The notes: generated by a model from the letters alone, not told the origin. DNA of 64,000 bases from Maritimibacter sp. HL-12 (GCF_900177545.1 NZ_FXBQ01000001.1:806001-870000); one strand, 5' to 3'. Positions 54,082-62,525 are shown, counted from the stretch's first letter. A program made the numbers and translations.

Positions 54082-54852
54082 TCAGGCTGCTTTTTCTTCG
54101 AGTTTGAGATGCTTGAAGAGCTGGGCGGCATAGTCGCCCACTTCCGGCATGAGGCGCCGCTTGATCGGCTTGTCGCGGTGCGGCAGATCGACCGTGATCT
54201 CGGCGATGATCTGGCCGGGACGTTCGCTCAGAACCAGGATCCGGTCCGACATCAGCACCGCTTCCGAAAGGTCGTGGGTGATCAGCAACGTGGTCTTGCC
54301 GGCCTCCTTGATCGTGCCGGCAAACGAGTTCTGAAGCAGAAGCTTGGTCTGCGCGTCGAGCGCCGAGAACGGCTCGTCGAGCAGGATGATTTCGGGATCG
54401 ATCGCGAGGGTGCGGGCAAGGGCCGCGCGTTGCCGCATGCCGCCCGAAAGCTGGTAGGGAAAGTGATTCTCGAAGCCCTCGAGATGGCAATGGGCAAGCT
54501 CCCGCATCGCCCGTTCGCGGCGCTGGGCGCGCGGAACGCCGCGGGATTCGAGACCGAACTCGATATTGTGGATGATGCTCCGCCAAGGCAGCAGCAGGTC
54601 TTTCTGGAGCATGAAGCCAACATGGGTGTTGGGCCCCGTCACCCGCTCTTCGCTCACCAGCACTTCGCCTTCCGTCGGCTGGTAGAGCCCCGCGGTCATT
54701 GAAAGGATGGTGGACTTGCCGCAGCCCGACGGCCCGACGACCGAGACGAACTCGCCTTCCTCGACCCGGAAGCTCACGTCGTCTACCGCCAGCAGCGAGC
54801 CGCCGTCGCGCCCGCCGAAGCTCTTCGAGACGTGGCGGAACTCAAGCGCCAT
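54082..54852 (-). CDS. NitT/TauT-type ABC transporter ATP-binding protein
   Basis: 256 residues from the ATG at 54852. Walker [10 protein letters not shown], the family's Q-loop pattern FMLQKDLLLPWRSI, signature LSGGMRQRAALAR, Walker B ILLDEPFSALD and switch histidine ITHD are intact. It powers uptake by the adjacent permease and binding protein. The start overlaps the end of the small HTH-like gene by 11 nt, so it is translated from the same message. Confidence 0.92.
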   Translation of the reverse strand: MALEFRHVSKSFGGRDGGSLLAVDDVSFRVEEGEFVSVVGPSGCGKSTILSMTAGLYQPTEGEVLVSEERVTGPNTHVGFMLQKDLLLPWRSIIHNIEFGLESRGVPRAQRRERAMRELAHCHLEGFENHFPYQLSGGMRQRAALARTLAIDPEIILLDEPFSALDAQTKLLLQNSFAGTIKEAGKTTLLITHDLSEAVLMSDRILVLSERPGQIIAEITVDLPHRDKPIKRRLMPEVGDYAAQLFKHLKLEEKAA

Positions 54853-55144
54853 AGCCGTGCTCCGCATAGGCGGCGTCGAGCGCGGCGTTGATCCCCGCAA
54901 GCTCGGCATCGAGTTTTTCGGCCGTCCAGTCCGACGTGCCCGAAAGCGGCGCGACGATCCCGCGCTCGGTCAGGGCCTCGGCCACGGCATCGAAGCTGTG
55001 CGTACCGGAGCCGTAGATATCCATCAGGGCCGAGGCGAGCGCCTTTTCCGCCTCTGTCAAATCACGCCCCCGGCACTGGTGCGCCAGCGCCGGTCGTCCG
55101 GTATCATGCGCCCGTTGCGAAAGCCTGTCCCTGAAAGCGTCCAT
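54842..55144 (-). CDS. Small protein resembling recombinase-like helix-turn-helix family
   Basis: 100 residues. The stretch HQCRGRDLTEAEKALASALMDIYG followed by a second helix pair (FDAVAEALTERGIVAP) and a Trp-containing segment (SGTSDWTAEKLDAELAGIN) recalls the small recombinase-like HTH proteins that are found in Rieske oxygenase clusters. The fold would match the helix-turn-helix of recombinase DNA-binding domains, but DNA binding has not been shown. It is the first gene of the 15-gene operon and overlaps the ATPase gene. It could be a local regulator or an accessory enzyme factor. Confidence 0.65.
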   Translation of the reverse strand: MDAFRDRLSQRAHDTGRPALAHQCRGRDLTEAEKALASALMDIYGSGTHSFDAVAEALTERGIVAPLSGTSDWTAEKLDAELAGINAALDAAYAEHGYGA

Positions 55145-55367
55145 GTCTCAGCACTCCCTGTTTCGTGCATAGTTCATATTTGCACACTTTGTTCAAATAC
55201 GAGTTTGGCGGGCAGGTGCGCTTCGAGTCAAGGAATATTTGCAGCTTCGGCGTTGAGTGACCGCGCGGACGGCAAAGGAGTTGACGTTCCGCGATCATCC
55301 GACGATTATTCATAATTGAATGATTTGTTCTTTTTTGAACATTTGTCAGGAACAGGGAGAAGATGAC
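55145..55367. promoter_or_regulatory. Divergent promoter of the catabolic operon and the FAD monooxygenase gene
   Basis: This AT-rich 223-bp gap contains TGTTC-TTTTTT-GAACA, a perfect 5-bp inverted repeat at 55327-55342 next to the monooxygenase gene. TGTTC also occurs at 55190-55194, and GTGCA/TGCAC (55165 and 55181) lies near the operon start. These are candidate sites for an IclR-type regulator, as TGTTC also recurs before the IclR gene at 40742. Confidence 0.5.
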
Positions 55368-56519
55368 ATGACGAAACTCCGGATTGCAGTTGCCGGCGGC
55401 GGCGTTGGCGGCATGACGGCGGCAATCGCCTTGCAGTCGCTCGGTCACGACGTTGAGATTTTCGAACAGGCTCAGGCTTTTGGCCGTGTCGGTGCCGACG
55501 TGAACCTGACCCCGAACGCCGTACATGCGCTTGACGGACTCGGTGCCGGTGTCGGCGCAGAACTTCGCAGGACCGCCGCCCGGCCCGAATACCGAATCAG
55601 CCGGATGTGGGACGACGGCCGCGAGACCTCGCGCCTGCCGATGAGCACCGCCGCCGAAGAGAAGTGCGGCGCGCCACAGTTGACCATTCACCGGGCCGAC
55701 ATGCTCGCCGCGCTCGAACAGGCACTCGCGCCAGGCACGATTCGTTTCGCCACGGCGGTGACGGGTTTCACCGAAGATGGCGGCAAGGTCCGGCTTGCCT
55801 TCAAGGATGGCAGCACCAGCGAGCCGGCCGACGTGCTGATCGGTGCCGACGGGATTCATTCCGTGCTGCGCACACAGATGTTCGGCGCCGACGCACCCCG
55901 CTTCACCGGCCTCGTGTCCTGGCGGGCGGTCGTGCCGCGCGATGCCGTCGCCGGGCTCGACAACCTCGACAGCTTCACCAAGTGGTGGGGGCCCGAGGCG
56001 GAGCGCCAGATTGTCACCTTCCCGCTCAGCCGTGGCGAGGAGATCTTCATCTTCGCCACCACCGGCGAGACCGAATGGGAACAGGAAGGCTGGACCCTGC
56101 CCGGCGATCCCGCCGAACTGCGCGCGGCCTACACCGATTTCCATCCCGAGGCCCGTGCCCTGCTCGACGCAGTGGGGGAGGTGACGCGCTCGGCCCTGCA
56201 CGTGCGCGAGCCGATGCCGCGCTGGTCGGCGGGCCGCGTGACCATTTTGGGCGACGCCGCGCACCCGATGGTGCCGTTCATGGCCCAGGGTGCCTGTATG
56301 GCGATTGAAGACGCGGTGTTGCTCGCGCGCGCCCTCGACGACCGCCCCGACGACGTGCCCGTCGCCCTTCGCCTCTACGAAGACAGCCGGCGCGACCGGA
56401 CGGCCGCGGTCCAGCGCGGCTCGCTGGCGAACGACTGGCTCAAGCAGGGCGGCAATGCCGACTGGGTCTATGGCTACAACGCCTGGGCAACTTCGCTAGG
56501 TGCGCCGGCGATGACCTGA
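55368..56519 (+). CDS. FAD-dependent aromatic monooxygenase (salicylate/6-hydroxynicotinate hydroxylase type)
   Basis: 383 residues from the ATG at 55368 (AGGGAGAAG ribosome site). FAD-binding GGGVGG at residues 10-15, the DG motif in VLIGADGIHS and the GD motif in LGDAAHPMVPFMAQGA define a group A flavoprotein hydroxylase. Length matches NicC (6-hydroxynicotinate 3-monooxygenase) and salicylate hydroxylases, which hydroxylate with loss of CO2. It is divergent from the 15-gene operon and shares its promoter region. It is probably an entry or early ring-hydroxylation step. Substrate not known. Confidence 0.87.
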   Translation: MTKLRIAVAGGGVGGMTAAIALQSLGHDVEIFEQAQAFGRVGADVNLTPNAVHALDGLGAGVGAELRRTAARPEYRISRMWDDGRETSRLPMSTAAEEKCGAPQLTIHRADMLAALEQALAPGTIRFATAVTGFTEDGGKVRLAFKDGSTSEPADVLIGADGIHSVLRTQMFGADAPRFTGLVSWRAVVPRDAVAGLDNLDSFTKWWGPEAERQIVTFPLSRGEEIFIFATTGETEWEQEGWTLPGDPAELRAAYTDFHPEARALLDAVGEVTRSALHVREPMPRWSAGRVTILGDAAHPMVPFMAQGACMAIEDAVLLARALDDRPDDVPVALRLYEDSRRDRTAAVQRGSLANDWLKQGGNADWVYGYNAWATSLGAPAMT

Positions 56520-56543
56520 GCGAGACAATCGGCGCAGGCCATG

Positions 56544-56575
56544 AAAGGGCGCGCGGCTTCGGCCAGGTGCCCTTT
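56544..56575 (+). terminator. Rho-independent-like terminator after the FAD monooxygenase gene
   Basis: AAAGGGC pairs with GCCCTTT, with an inner GGC-TTCG-GCC stem of the stable UUCG type and a 4-nt internal loop. It is followed by a T-rich stretch (TCTTTTCC). It lies 24 bp after the stop codon. Confidence 0.75.
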
Positions 56576-56597
56576 TCTTTTCCTTCGCAGACAAAAA

Positions 56598-56627
56598 TGG
56601 GCCGCCCCGCCGGAGCGGAGCGGCCCA
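56598..56627 (-). terminator. Rho-independent-like terminator after the bicupin gene
   Basis: TGGGCCGC pairs with GCGGCCCA, with an inner CCGC/GCGG stem around CGGA. Read on the minus strand it is followed by five T residues (56597-56593), as expected for transcripts of the bicupin gene that ends at 56647. Confidence 0.8.
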
Positions 56628-56646
56628 GCCTGCCCATGAGCGAGGG

Positions 56647-57594
56647 TCAGGCGGCTTCGTATTTCACGCCATCGTCGTTGGCGGTGCCGATCACGGCCCA
56701 GACCGTGGCTGCACCGGCGCCGTTGTTGCGGAACCAATGTGCTTTTCCCGCGGGCGTTTTCACGAGGTCGCGCGGCCCGAGCTCGACCTCGACCTGCTCG
56801 CCGCCGTCTTCCCACCCGACGGTCAGCGAGCCTTCGAGCACGAGGTAGGCGTCTTCCACATCCCGGGTGAATGCCTTCACGCCCACGCGGCTCGGGATGC
56901 CCCACATCTCCTTGCGGCAGGTGTCGTTGTCGATCCCACCGGGGCCGACATAGACCTTGCGAGTAAAGCCCGCATCTTCCCAGATCGTCGGCAGCTCGGC
57001 GTGGCGCACCACGTATTTGCCCATCATCTGTTGCAGCGGATGGTCGCCGAGGGGATCGAACGGCATGGTCTTGCCCGGTTCCGCCCCGAAGCTGCGGGCC
57101 AGTTCGGGCGCGTGATCTTTCGGGTGGTAGTGATATTTCGGCGGCAGTGGCTTGCCGACATCGACCGAGATCGACATCAGCACCGGCTCGACTCCGTCGA
57201 CCCGGAAGCCATGGCCCACCTCGCGAGCGTTCAGGATCATGTCTTTGGGACCGAGATTGACCTCGACCACCTCGCCGTCACGCTCCCAGCCGACCACCAG
57301 CGCGCCGTTGATGATCAGGAAGCTCTCCTCGATCTCGTGGCTGTGGCAGGCGGCATAACGGCCCGGCTCCTTGTAGATCAGCGATAGCGTGAAATGGTCG
57401 GGCTTCAGCGTCGAGGTATCGCCAACCTTGGGTGAGCCCCCTGCCCCGATGTAACGCATCTGGGCGCGTGCCAGCTCGTCGAACCCGGCGTTCGACGGGA
57501 AGGCGTTCCAATCGAAGGTCTTGTCGGTGAAGCGGCCGACGTGGGCTTTCAGGTCTTCGGCCAGAGGGTTTGGCGTTCCGGCTTGGCTATTCAT
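56647..57594 (-). CDS. Bicupin protein, possible ring-cleaving dioxygenase
   Basis: 315 residues with two cupin domains. The first has an exact cupin motif, G78-x5-H84-x-H86-x3-E90-x6-G97, and a third histidine at H128, so it can bind a metal. In the second domain the HxH pair is replaced, leaving only a late histidine (GKAHWFRN), so it probably binds no metal. The layout is similar to gentisate-type dioxygenases and other metal-dependent bicupins, but it could also be an isomerase or a sensor protein. It is divergent from the IclR gene and convergent with the FAD monooxygenase gene. A role in the same pathway is inferred from position. Confidence 0.75.
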   Translation of the reverse strand: MNSQAGTPNPLAEDLKAHVGRFTDKTFDWNAFPSNAGFDELARAQMRYIGAGGSPKVGDTSTLKPDHFTLSLIYKEPGRYAACHSHEIEESFLIINGALVVGWERDGEVVEVNLGPKDMILNAREVGHGFRVDGVEPVLMSISVDVGKPLPPKYHYHPKDHAPELARSFGAEPGKTMPFDPLGDHPLQQMMGKYVVRHAELPTIWEDAGFTRKVYVGPGGIDNDTCRKEMWGIPSRVGVKAFTRDVEDAYLVLEGSLTVGWEDGGEQVEVELGPRDLVKTPAGKAHWFRNNGAGAATVWAVIGTANDDGVKYEAA

Positions 57595-57654
57595 TGGTCA
57601 ACTCTCCTGTGTCCTGTTGCGCTTGTGTCGATGGAATCGGGGTAGCCGAGTTGC

Positions 57655-57689
57655 GTTTTGCACTCCATACTCCGTTTTATGGACAAAAC
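57655..57689. promoter_or_regulatory. Nested inverted repeats in the bicupin/IclR promoter
   Basis: GTTTTG (57655) pairs with CAAAAC (57684), and inside it TCCATA (57664) pairs with TATGGA (57678). The inner repeat overlaps the IclR start codon, which would suit autoregulation by this IclR protein. The gap to the divergent bicupin gene is only 84 bp. Confidence 0.5.
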
Positions 57690-58458
57690 ACCCGACCCGG
57701 AATTTGACCGATACCTCGTCCCCGGCCTGATGCGCGGCATGCAGGTTCTGGGTGCCTTCACGCCGGACCGGCGCGTCCTGAGCCTGAGCGATATTGCCCG
57801 CGTCATCGGCCAAAGCCGTTCGGCGACCTTCCGGACGGTCTACACGCTCACCCACATGGGATATCTGCTGCACGACGAGCGCAACAAGACCTACAGCCTT
57901 GGCCCCGAGGTGATGCGCCTTGGCTACGGCTACATGGCCAATCGCGAACTGGTCGAGATTGCCATGCCCGAGCTTGAACGGCTGCGCGACCGCACGGATT
58001 GGTCAACCCACCTCGGGGTGCGCGACGGGCCGCGCGTGCTCTACATGCTGCGCGCCCCGAGCCGACTGGGCATGGGCAGCATCGTCCACGTCGGCAGCCG
58101 GTTGCCGGCGGCGAGCACGACGATGGGGCGGGTTCTTCTTGCCGCGCTGGACGACGAAACGATAACCGCCCTCTATCGCGACGCGGCACCGGCGGTCTCG
58201 GGCGGGACCGTCCTCGGGCTTGCCGACATTCTCGCTCGGTCTCGACGCGACCGCGCGGCGGAAACGGTTGTTCAGGTTGGCAGTTTCGAGGCTGGCGTTG
58301 CCTCGGCCGCTGCCCCGGTGCGCGACCTTTCCGGCAACGTGATCGCGGCGATCAACGCCACGCTGGCCACCGAAACACGCTCCAGCGTTCCCGAGGAGGT
58401 CAGGCGGGAAGTCCATGACACCGCGCGCCGGATTTCGCATCTCCTGGGCAATGCCTGA
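57679..58458 (+). CDS. IclR-family transcriptional regulator
   Basis: 259 residues from the ATG at 57679; an upstream in-frame start at 57658 is possible but lies inside the candidate operator. The winged helix (about 15-80) has SLSDIARVIGQSRSATFRTV and the effector domain (about 90-255) shows GSRLPAASTTMGRVLLAAL. It probably controls the bicupin gene, the FAD monooxygenase and the 15-gene catabolic operon in response to the pathway compound. It differs from the IclR protein at 40742, so the locus is flanked by two such regulators. Confidence 0.9.
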   Translation: MDKTPDPEFDRYLVPGLMRGMQVLGAFTPDRRVLSLSDIARVIGQSRSATFRTVYTLTHMGYLLHDERNKTYSLGPEVMRLGYGYMANRELVEIAMPELERLRDRTDWSTHLGVRDGPRVLYMLRAPSRLGMGSIVHVGSRLPAASTTMGRVLLAALDDETITALYRDAAPAVSGGTVLGLADILARSRRDRAAETVVQVGSFEAGVASAAAPVRDLSGNVIAAINATLATETRSSVPEEVRREVHDTARRISHLLGNA

Positions 58459-58549
58459 GCAATAATCACCGTGGCGAAGCCCTCAACCGGATCCGCGCCT
58501 CTCCCGACCGGAGATCTGGCGGAAAACACAGGCATCACACGATCCGGTT

Positions 58550-58574
58550 GCCAGGGGGCAAAGCGCCCCCTGGC
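58550..58574. terminator. Hairpin between IclR gene and TRAP operon
   Basis: GCCAGGGGGC (58550) and GCCCCCTGGC (58565) form a perfect 10-bp stem with an AAAGC loop in the gap between the convergent IclR and dctP-like genes. It probably terminates transcripts from both sides although no T-run follows. Confidence 0.6.
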
Positions 58575-58583
58575 TTCCATGTC

Positions 58584-59645
58584 TCAACCGCGGTCGGCCA
58601 TGTAGCGCTGAAGGAAGACGGCGCTATAGGCGTGGGCGTTTGCCTCCCAGGCCTCGATACTCTCCAGAACGCGGGCGGCGTCGGCGCTGGCGGTGCGGGT
58701 TTCCTCTTTCACCTCGCCCCAGGCGGTTTTCATGGCCGAAACCACCTCGTCCGGGAAGGCGAGGAATTCCACGCCGTCCTCCTGCAATTGCGCCATGGCC
58801 GTCACGTTGAACCAATCGAACTGGCCCATCGTTTCCATCGCGCTTTGCAGCGCCGCGGCCTCGACGATCGCCTGCAGGTTGGCGGGCAGTTCGGCGAAGG
58901 CATCGGTATTGACGATGATCTCAAGCCCGGCCGAGGGCTCGGCATAGGCGGGCACGTAGCACAGGTTGGTGATCCGTTGCAGACCGAAGGCCTGATCCAG
59001 CATCGGGCCCACCCATTCGGCGGCATCGAGGGCCCCCGACTGCATGGCCTGGAAGATCTCGGGCGCGGGCATCAGCACGGCATTGACACCCAGCTTGCGC
59101 ATGACCTCGCCACCCAGACCGGCGATGCGCATGTTCAGGCCCTGCAGATCGTCCAGCCCTTCGATCCGGCTCTTGAACCAGCCCCCGGCCTGCACGCCGG
59201 AATTGCCGGAATAGAACGGCTTGAGGTTCCGCTCGGCGTAGATCTCGTCCCAGATTTCCTGCCCGCCGCCCCAGCGCAGCCAGGCGTAGTGCTCGGTCGC
59301 GGTCAGGCCAAAGGGCACGCCGGTGAACCAATGCGCGGCGGCGGTTTTCGAGGCGGCGTAATAGGGTGTGGAATGCCCGATCGGCACGTTGCCCTGCTGC
59401 ACCGCGTCTTCAACGCCGAATGGCGGAACCAGCTCGCCTGCCCCGTAATGGGTCAGCACCATCTGCCCGTCGGACATCTTTTCCACCAGTTCGGCAAAGC
59501 GCGCGCCGTTGGTGCCCACGCCCGGGGCCGCCTTGGGGAAGCCCGAAGGCATGTCCCATTCGATCCGCCCCTGGGCCACCGCTGGCGCGGCCAGTGCCGC
59601 CGCCCCGATGCCCGCGCCCGAGGCCAGGAAAGTTCTGCGTTTCAT
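58584..59645 (-). CDS. TRAP transporter substrate-binding protein (DctP family)
   Basis: 353 residues from the ATG at 59645 (GGAGG ribosome site). The N-terminus has a twin-arginine signal (MKRRTFLASGAG, cleaved near residue 25), as is common for such proteins. The mature protein has the DctP fold with IGHSTPYYAASKTAAAHWF and the conserved arginine segment LNMRIAGLGGEVM. It binds a carboxylate-containing or related solute in the periplasm and delivers it to the membrane partners encoded upstream. It is the third gene of the operon. Confidence 0.9.
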   Translation of the reverse strand: MKRRTFLASGAGIGAAALAAPAVAQGRIEWDMPSGFPKAAPGVGTNGARFAELVEKMSDGQMVLTHYGAGELVPPFGVEDAVQQGNVPIGHSTPYYAASKTAAAHWFTGVPFGLTATEHYAWLRWGGGQEIWDEIYAERNLKPFYSGNSGVQAGGWFKSRIEGLDDLQGLNMRIAGLGGEVMRKLGVNAVLMPAPEIFQAMQSGALDAAEWVGPMLDQAFGLQRITNLCYVPAYAEPSAGLEIIVNTDAFAELPANLQAIVEAAALQSAMETMGQFDWFNVTAMAQLQEDGVEFLAFPDEVVSAMKTAWGEVKEETRTASADAARVLESIEAWEANAHAYSAVFLQRYMADRG

Positions 59646-59680
59646 GTCGTCCTCCACAGTTGGTGTCAAAACTCTGATGA

Positions 59681-61219
59681 TTATTGAAAGAACAGGCCCG
59701 GAAGCCATGTCGCCAGCGCCGGAAAGGCAAACAGAATCGCCAGCGCCAACAGTTGCAGCAGCACGAAGGGTATCACACCGCGATAGATGTCGAAGGTGGT
59801 GATCGTCGGGGGGGCCACCGACCGGAAATAGAACAGGGCGAACCCGAACGGGGGCGTGAGAAAGCTGGTCTGCAGGTTCATCGCCAGCAATACCGCGAAC
59901 CAGACCGGCGACACCTCCCCCATCAACACGGCGGGGCCCAGCAGCGGCACCACGATGTAGATGATCTCGACCGCGTCCAGAATGAAGCCCAGAACAAACA
60001 CCACCGCCATCACCAGCAGCACCGCGCCGATTTCGTCTCCCGGAAGGGCGTCCATCAGGTGGGCCACCGTCTGGTCGCCATGCAATCCCCGGAATACCAG
60101 GGCAAGCATAGAGGCCGCGATCACGATGCCGAAGACCATGCCGGACACCTTGATTGTCTCGACCATCGCCTCGCCCGCCAGCCCGCGCTGCCACAGGCGC
60201 AGCACCGCGGCCAGCGCGCCCAGCCCGATCACCACCGCGGCCAGCGCCGCCAACATCCCGGCAGGCGTGTCCAGCGCCGCGCGGTCGAGCCCGGTCACAC
60301 GCAGTCCGACAAGGGCGAAGGCCGAGACCCCCGCCAAACCGATCAACCAGCGTTCCACCCCGCGCACCTGGACGAACGCGGCCATCAACAGCGCGCCCAC
60401 TGCGCCCAGCCCCGCCGCCTCGGTCGCCGTGGCCACCCCGCCCAGGATCGACCCAAGAACCGCCAGGATCAGCAGCATCGGCGGCAGAAAGGTAAACGCC
60501 ACCTCGGAGGCCGAAACCGGCTCTCGGGGCGCATGTGCCGCACCCGACACGGGGCGCACCGACACCGCCAGCCAAAGCGCATACAGCCCAACCAGCAAAA
60601 GCCCCGGCAACAACGCGCCGGCGAACAGATCGGCCACCGAAACCGCGTCCGGCGCGAAATTGCCCGCGCTCTGCTGCGCCTCCAGATAGGTATTGCCGAT
60701 CTGGTCGCCCAGCAGAACCAGCACGATGGACGGCGGCACGATCTGGCCCAGCGTACCCGACGCCGTGATCAGCCCCGCCGCCTGACGGCGGTGGATGCCC
60801 GCCTCCATCATCGGCTTCAGCGCGATCATCACCAGCATGACGATGGTGGCCCCGATGATCCCCGTCGATGCCGCGATGACGGTTGAAAACAGCAGCACCG
60901 ACAGCGCCATCCCGCGCGGGCTGCCGCCCATCAGCCGGGCCAGCACGCGCAACATCCGCTCGGCGAGACCCGACCGTTCCAGCACGACGCCCATCAGCAC
61001 GAACAGCGGCACGGCCATCAACAGCGTGTTGGTCATCACCCCCCAGACACGGGCAGGAAACAGGCTCAGCAGACTCAGGTTGAAAAAGCCGAATTGCCCT
61101 GCGATCCAGGCGGTGGCCAGCGGCACCCCGGCGATCGCCAGCATGGCAGGAATGCCCGAGAGGATCGCGGCGAACAGGCCCAAGAACATGGCGATCAAGA
61201 CAAGTTCCTGGGGGCTCAT
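59681..61219 (-). CDS. TRAP transporter large permease (DctM family)
   Basis: 512 residues from the ATG at 61219, overlapping the dctQ stop by 4 nt; the frame continues upstream without protein character. It has about 13 hydrophobic segments and the family pattern ASTGIIGATIVMLVMIALKPMMEAG. It is longer than the 425-430 residues of typical DctM, with an extra hydrophobic block around 290-370. It couples solute uptake to a sodium or proton gradient in the inner membrane, together with DctQ and DctP. Confidence 0.9.
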   Translation of the reverse strand: MSPQELVLIAMFLGLFAAILSGIPAMLAIAGVPLATAWIAGQFGFFNLSLLSLFPARVWGVMTNTLLMAVPLFVLMGVVLERSGLAERMLRVLARLMGGSPRGMALSVLLFSTVIAASTGIIGATIVMLVMIALKPMMEAGIHRRQAAGLITASGTLGQIVPPSIVLVLLGDQIGNTYLEAQQSAGNFAPDAVSVADLFAGALLPGLLLVGLYALWLAVSVRPVSGAAHAPREPVSASEVAFTFLPPMLLILAVLGSILGGVATATEAAGLGAVGALLMAAFVQVRGVERWLIGLAGVSAFALVGLRVTGLDRAALDTPAGMLAALAAVVIGLGALAAVLRLWQRGLAGEAMVETIKVSGMVFGIVIAASMLALVFRGLHGDQTVAHLMDALPGDEIGAVLLVMAVVFVLGFILDAVEIIYIVVPLLGPAVLMGEVSPVWFAVLLAMNLQTSFLTPPFGFALFYFRSVAPPTITTFDIYRGVIPFVLLQLLALAILFAFPALATWLPGLFFQ

Positions 61220-61743
61220 TCGCGGATCTGTCGCTTGTTCTGCCGGGAACCGCGCGGGGTCAGCAAGCACGCCAGCCCCTGCAGGATCATCAGCGCCGCA
61301 GCTATGGGCAACGCCGTGCGCACGAGATAGAGGCCGCCCAGTCCGCCCGGAGTCACCGCCCCCTCGCCGATGTCCCAGGCAAACACGATATCCCGCCACC
61401 CGGCCCACACAATCAGCCCGAACAACGGAAGGATCACCAGAACCCAGGCCAAGGCGTCGGCGGCGCGCAGATAGCGCGGGCCCAGACGTTCGGAAACCAC
61501 CTCGACGCGGACATGCGCTCCGCGCGCCAGTGCCAGCGGCAGGGACAGGATCAGGAACACGGCAAAACCGTAGCCCGCGAGGTCCTGAAACTTGATCGAC
61601 CCCGCACCAAAGCCATAGCGCAACACCACGTTCAGCAGCACCACGGCCGTCAGAACCGCGCCAGCCATTGCGCAAAGCGCAAGCGTCACACGGTCGAGCA
61701 TGTCACACACGGACAGATAAAGTCTGATTGCAGCGTTTGTCAC
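61216..61743 (-). CDS. TRAP transporter small permease (DctQ family)
   Basis: 175 residues from a GTG at 61743, preceded by a GGAAGGGG ribosome site; a TTG at 61782 would add 13 residues. Four predicted membrane segments and the middle stretch FQDLAGYGFAVFLILSLPLALARGAHVRVEVV are typical of DctQ. It is the first gene of the operon, giving the order Q-M-P. It is co-translated with dctM via a 4-nt overlap. Confidence 0.85.
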   Translation of the reverse strand: MTNAAIRLYLSVCDMLDRVTLALCAMAGAVLTAVVLLNVVLRYGFGAGSIKFQDLAGYGFAVFLILSLPLALARGAHVRVEVVSERLGPRYLRAADALAWVLVILPLFGLIVWAGWRDIVFAWDIGEGAVTPGGLGGLYLVRTALPIAAALMILQGLACLLTPRGSRQNKRQIRE

Positions 61744-62082
61744 CGGCCACCCCTTCCCGGTCCATGCAACAAGTCGGCGCAAGTGCTGTCAAGGGCAGCG
61801 AGGCTCCCAGACCAGCCGACTTGTCCATTTGCGCCGGGTTCACGGGAAGATTGCCTTGAACCGCCGCCCGATCAAGTGCGTCCGGGAGCAAGCGATGCCT
61901 GCGGCGCCTGCGTTTTTCGTATCCTTGCCGAACGCACCGCGCCCGCTTTCGCCGAACGGCCTTGGCTTCCGGTTTCACACGCCGGCCGACGAAGCGGGAC
62001 TCCCCGCTTCCCCGGCCCAGAGGCCGCGCAAGGCCGCGCCGCATGCCGCTTGGCGATGCTTCGCTCCCCGGTGCCGTGACGG
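61744..62082. other. 339-bp gap upstream of the TRAP operon
   Basis: No credible gene. It should hold the TRAP operon promoter on the minus strand. GAAGCGGG-ACTC-CCCGCTTC at 61991-62010 forms a perfect 8-bp hairpin 73 bp after the stop of the DUF4242 gene and may terminate that transcript. Confidence 0.4.
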
Positions 62083-62379
62083 TCAGACAAATATCACCGG
62101 TTCGGGATCGGCCCGCTTGACGGCGGTGCCGCGGGCAAGGCGGATATCCTCGCTCGGCGCCCCGATACGTTGCCCGTGTTCGCGGATCGCCTCGCGGTCA
62201 CTGGCCTCGTAGATGCAGACCGATCCGATCCGGCCATCTTCCTCGGTCACCGCGTAACTGCGGATCCAGCGCAGTCGGTCCTGCATCTCTTCACCGACCT
62301 CAAGCGATTTCCTGTTGGTCTCCGCAAGCTCGTCTTCATTCGACCAGATGCCGTGGCGGCGGATGATGTAGAGTTCCAT
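62083..62379 (-). CDS. DUF4242-family protein
   Basis: 98 residues from the ATG at 62379 (strong AAGGAGG ribosome site). The compact ferredoxin-like fold is suggested by MELYIIRRHGIW, a helix (DELAETNRKSLEVGEEM) and the stretch RWIRSYAVTEEDGRIGSVCIYEA. Small DUF4242 proteins include a nickel-binding example, but their role in most bacteria is unknown. It is divergent from a GlxA-type regulator across a 146-bp gap, so it may be a target of that regulator. Confidence 0.75.
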   Translation of the reverse strand: MELYIIRRHGIWSNEDELAETNRKSLEVGEEMQDRLRWIRSYAVTEEDGRIGSVCIYEASDREAIREHGQRIGAPSEDIRLARGTAVKRADPEPVIFV

Positions 62380-62525
62380 CTTTGCCTCCTTCTTGGTTGC
62401 AGGCCCAGATTGGCAGCAGACCGTGTGCATTGGCACCCGGCGATGCAGACAGAAAGCGGGGGCGATCGTGCCAATGTCTTCCGCGCCGGGTGAAACCTTC
62501 GCCCTTTTATGGCAGTCTCGGGGTC

